Part shown: piece by piece, positions 35,030 through 37,089 of the stretch
How the letters are laid out: the number at the start of each line of letters is the position of its first letter
Numbering within the stretch: the first letter of the stretch is position 1
Origin: an uncultured Flavobacteriia bacterium
Lineage (GTDB): Bacteria; Bacteroidota; Bacteroidia; Flavobacteriales_D; Crocinitomicaceae
NCBI GenBank assembly: GCA_903873915.1
Contig: CAIQQH010000079.1
Coordinates: forward strand, 1-37,089
DNA length: 37,089 nucleotides
Direction of reading: 5' to 3'
The notes under the pieces: model-generated
Told to the model about the DNA's origin: nothing
The model's input: only the letters and a program-made list of their open reading frames with translations
The model's database searches: none
Translations under genes and position numbers: made by a program

Positions 35030-35043
35030 TCCGCTGCGGCGGA
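35030..35043. repeat. REP-like palindrome TCCGC-N4-GCGGA
   Basis: TCCGC (35030-35034) and GCGGA (35039-35043) form a GC-rich palindrome in AT-rich surroundings. The context (GTGTCCGC...GGCGG) resembles the element at 10513-10527, suggesting a dispersed family. An AT-rich tandem word AATTCTTCATTTT occurs twice just to its right (about 35069-35095). Confidence 0.5.
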
Positions 35044-35101
35044 GCCAACAAAATGTTAATGCCCTAAATTCTTCATTTTTAATTCTTCATTTTCAATTCG
35101 C

Positions 35102-35515
35102 TTAGCAGAACTCCGCATACGCCTCAGTCAAGTTTTCAGCAATCATTTGAGCTGAACCTCCTTCGATGTGGTGTCGCTCAAGGAAATGAACCAACTTTCC
35201 GTCTTTGAACAAAGCAATAGATGGAGAGGATGGAGGGTAAGGCAAGAAATACTTGCGTGCTTGGTTTGTTGCCTCCGAGTCAACGCCAGCAAAAACTGTA
35301 GCCATGCCAGAAGGATGAACAGTGTTTTGAAGGGACAATTTTACCCCAGGACGCATGTTTCCCGCTGCACATCCGCAAACAGAATTCACAACAACTAAAA
35401 GCGTTCCTTGTGAGTTTTGAATGGTTTGATCAACTTCTTCTGCGGTTGTTAATTGTGTGAATCCAACATTCGTTAGATCATCTTTCATTGGTTTTACAAG
35501 TTCCGGTGGATACAT
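35102..35515 (-). CDS. BrxA/BrxB-family bacilliredoxin
   Basis: 137 aa, start ATG 35515. The family is clear from MYPPELVKPMKDDLTNVGF at the N-terminus, VVNSVCGCAAGNMRPG (42-57) with the CGC redox motif (Cys47, Cys49), GVDSEATNQARKYF and ERHHIEGGSAQMIAENL near the end. The length is normal for the family. Bacilliredoxins of the YphP/YqiW type remove low-molecular-weight thiols from protein cysteines in Firmicutes, where the thiol is bacillithiol; the Bacteroidota homologues probably have a similar thiol-disulfide role in the cytoplasm. A further Cys137 is the last residue. Monocistronic, between the strong terminator and a gene-poor region; a TAATTTTG box on the minus strand (35597-35604) may be its -7 promoter element. 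Confidence 0.92.
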   Translation of the reverse strand: MYPPELVKPMKDDLTNVGFTQLTTAEEVDQTIQNSQGTLLVVVNSVCGCAAGNMRPGVKLSLQNTVHPSGMATVFAGVDSEATNQARKYFLPYPPSSPSIALFKDGKLVHFLERHHIEGGSAQMIAENLTEAYAEFC

Positions 35516-35716
35516 GTCTATGGAAATTTATGTGAGTAAATAATGGGCTGTGAATTTCGATGTAAGTATCGAAGGTTTATGCTTTAATGTACGGCACAAA
35601 ATTACGCAGTTTTTGCATCATTAAAAAGCGAAGTCCATTAAATTAAAAAAAGGATGTTGTGTCGTATGTCGCCTCACAGAACGAACAAGATTAAACAGAG
35701 TAATTGTTTATCCTAG

Positions 35717-35736
35717 CCCCTGGTTTTAACCTGGGG
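35717..35736. repeat. REP-like palindrome CCCC-T-GGTT-TT-AACC-T-GGGG
   Basis: Nearly perfect palindrome at 35717-35736 with one T-T mismatch in each arm and a 2-nt centre. It resembles the dispersed GC-armed palindromes with a GGTTT(C/T)AACC centre that I recall as common between genes in Bacteroidota. A related half-site (GTTTCAATCCGGGG) follows directly. Confidence 0.5.
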
Positions 35737-36104
35737 TTTTCGAGTTTCAATCCGGGGTATAATGAGAGCAATTGAAGAAATGAATCAACCAAAGCAATGG
35801 TTTGCCCTTGGGAAATTTTGGAATTGACTTGGCCATGATCGAATAAAAGTGAAAAAGGGAATGCTCGTTTGCATCCCCTTTTCCGTTCAGACCGACATAT
35901 TTACGAATGTAACTTATGTCAGATATACTCTTTAAGAAATTAGCAATTTGAACAATTGCCTTTTCTTTTTTCAATCTTATTTTTCAAACATAAAAAATAT
36001 TTTCTTAACGTACAAAAAACAGCTTCAAAAATTCACTTCCGATTACCAAATTAATCATATACCAAACTGAATGATTTATAAAATATGCTTAAATCGAAAT
36101 AATT

Positions 36105-36132
36105 ACTTCATTCACGGGGAATGAAGTTTTTT
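36105..36132 (+). terminator. Orphan intrinsic terminator with no gene upstream
   Basis: ACTTCATTC (36105-36113) and GAATGAAGT (36119-36127) form a perfect 9-bp stem with a 5-nt loop (ACGGG), followed by Ts to 36132. It is a plus-strand terminator of good quality, yet the nearest upstream coding gene on that strand ends at 34924, beyond another strong terminator. It may end a small RNA or short peptide gene. Confidence 0.7.
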
Positions 36133-36485
36133 AGAAAATCCTCGATTGTAATGGTTTTTTTGGGCTGTAGCAGTGAATTTTCTAGTGTTAATCGGCTATA
36201 TCAACTGTCCCGCCGCCTCGTTCAAGCTGATAGAATCCAAAGGGGGCTTTTTCAATAGTGAAGATGTGCTAATGCTTCGTTTTTTTGGAAGTTCTGTGCA
36301 AACAAAAAAAGCAATAGAGAATTAGACGCAATTATCATCGCTTCATCCTGGATGAGTTTTAATAAATTTATTAAAAAAACAATCTTACTTATAGTGCAAA
36401 AGAAAATAACTAAATTACTTTTGTTTTCCTTTGACAAATTCAAGACGAAAAGCGTAGTTTTGAAAATTACAAACCTAACTGCAAA

Positions 36486-37089
36486 ATGAATTGGTATTTG
36501 CTTGAAAGCATCTTTTTTTTAATTGTATCCAGTTTTGGGCTGCTTACAATCGGCTTGTTGTTTTTTTCAATCCGATCCAATAAATACGTAAATATTTACC
36601 TGATTTTGGCTCTAATCATAGGTATGTGTCGTGCGGTGCTTTACGGAACGTATAACCTTAATATTCAGAACGTAGCCAATGATATTCCAGTCCCATTTAA
36701 AGGAATTCTTCTCTTTACGTTTGTTTTGTTTTACCTCTACTTTAAAACGTTGGCAAGCGACGCTGGCAAGTTCAACCCAAGACATTTGTTTCATTTTATT
36801 GCTCCTTTAGGAATCTTTGTCTATTACTTGCTTTTGAATGTCTTCAACATCCACCGTGAATCATACTTCCTCGCGATTAATTTTGTCTTGACATCTGGGT
36901 TTATCGTGTTGTATTTGTTTTGGACGTTTAGGCTTGTTGGTACACAAATCTGGAACAATCCTCAGAAAGTGCACGATGAGCACTACCGGACCATACGCAA
37001 TTGGAGTGTCTTTTTGTTTGTCGTATTCTTCGCCGGTACCTTGAGAATACTTGTCATCAATGCGATGAGTTTCTCGAAAGGAGAAATGC
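36486..37089 (+). CDS. Membrane-anchored AraC-type regulator, sensor part (cut by right window edge)
   Basis: Open from ATG 36486 to the window end (201 codons) with no stop. The translation begins MNWYLLESIFFLIVSSFGLL and has about six hydrophobic segments (near residues 5-28, 37-52, 73-89, 105-121, 128-148 and 174-192) separated by short basic loops. Features such as the early NKYVNIYLILALI and the central FYLYFKTLASDAGKFNPRHL, which leads into FHFIAPLG, match the membrane half of Bacteroidota regulators that end in an AraC-type helix-turn-helix (a family resemblance from memory). The DNA-binding half would lie beyond the window and is not seen, so the assignment rests on the sensor part only. 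Confidence 0.6.
   Translation, partial: MNWYLLESIFFLIVSSFGLLTIGLLFFSIRSNKYVNIYLILALIIGMCRAVLYGTYNLNIQNVANDIPVPFKGILLFTFVLFYLYFKTLASDAGKFNPRHLFHFIAPLGIFVYYLLLNVFNIHRESYFLAINFVLTSGFIVLYLFWTFRLVGTQIWNNPQKVHDEHYRTIRNWSVFLFVVFFAGTLRILVINAMSFSKGEM

Larger units (their letters stand above)
35516..36485. other. Gene-poor region with palindromes; no convincing CDS
   Basis: Nearly 1 kb without a convincing protein gene; two minus-strand frames of 63 and 75 codons have no family resemblance. It holds a minus-strand TAATTTTG (35597-35604, candidate -7 box of the bacilliredoxin gene), a REP-like palindrome (35717-35736), an imperfect hairpin (35851-35884), GCAATT-N5-AATTGC followed by a T-rich tract (35943-35959) and a strong plus-strand terminator at 36105-36132. 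The plus-strand hairpins suggest that some untranslated RNA may be made here. Confidence 0.5.

Noticed and set aside
35747-36443. Two short minus-strand frames (75 and 63 codons)
   Set aside because: They overlap hairpins, show no family resemblance and have low-complexity AT-rich codons; coding status not supported.

Overview
The window looks like a chromosomal segment from a member of the Bacteroidota, probably a Flavobacteriales / Crocinitomicaceae-like (Fluviicola-like) organism. The evidence is three secreted proteins with type IX secretion (T9SS) C-terminal sorting domains (two type A, one gliding-motility-associated type B), an OmpP1/FadL porin paired with an SGNH-type lipoprotein, TAnnTTTG-like promoter boxes, weak Shine-Dalgarno sites and a bacilliredoxin. 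The genus is inferred from gene style, not from a marker gene; no rRNA or tRNA was recognised.

Left part (1-8.3 kb) is an accessory region. It is strikingly AT-rich up to about 5.6 kb and holds a restriction-modification locus: an unidentified gene cut by the window edge, a 331-aa methyltransferase-like subunit, and a 1318-aa polypeptide that fuses a GIY-YIG-like nuclease, a DEAH helicase and an Eco57I-like adenine methyltransferase. Next come the remains of broken genes (a GNAT acetyltransferase cut after about 43 residues and a RhuM-family gene broken at both ends) on either side of an intact hipBA toxin-antitoxin pair.

Middle part (8.3-15 kb) is ordinary chromosome: a phosphodiesterase-type lipoprotein, an ADP-ribosylglycohydrolase, a repeat-rich intergenic region, a T9SS-secreted protein, a macrodomain protein, an unknown 122-aa protein whose stop codon lies inside its own terminator, and a secreted PI-PLC-like phosphodiesterase.

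15.1-30.8 kb is one minus-strand gene for a 5248-aa T9SS type B surface protein. Its body is a hierarchical repeat array: 13 units of about 83 aa plus one shorter unit, then 29 units of about 93 aa. Within the second array there is a two-unit (570 bp) periodicity and an exact-length nine-unit (2502 bp) duplication. PKD domains and a sorting domain end the protein.

Right part (30.8-37.1 kb): a compact plus-strand operon of a FadL-like porin, an SGNH-family lipoprotein whose catalytic Ser, Asn and His all appear replaced, and a T9SS-secreted alpha/beta hydrolase. Together these suggest extracellular ester hydrolysis coupled to uptake of hydrophobic product across the outer membrane. A strong bidirectional terminator follows, then a bacilliredoxin gene, nearly 1 kb of gene-poor sequence with palindromes and an orphan terminator, and the membrane sensor half of an AraC-type regulator cut by the window edge.
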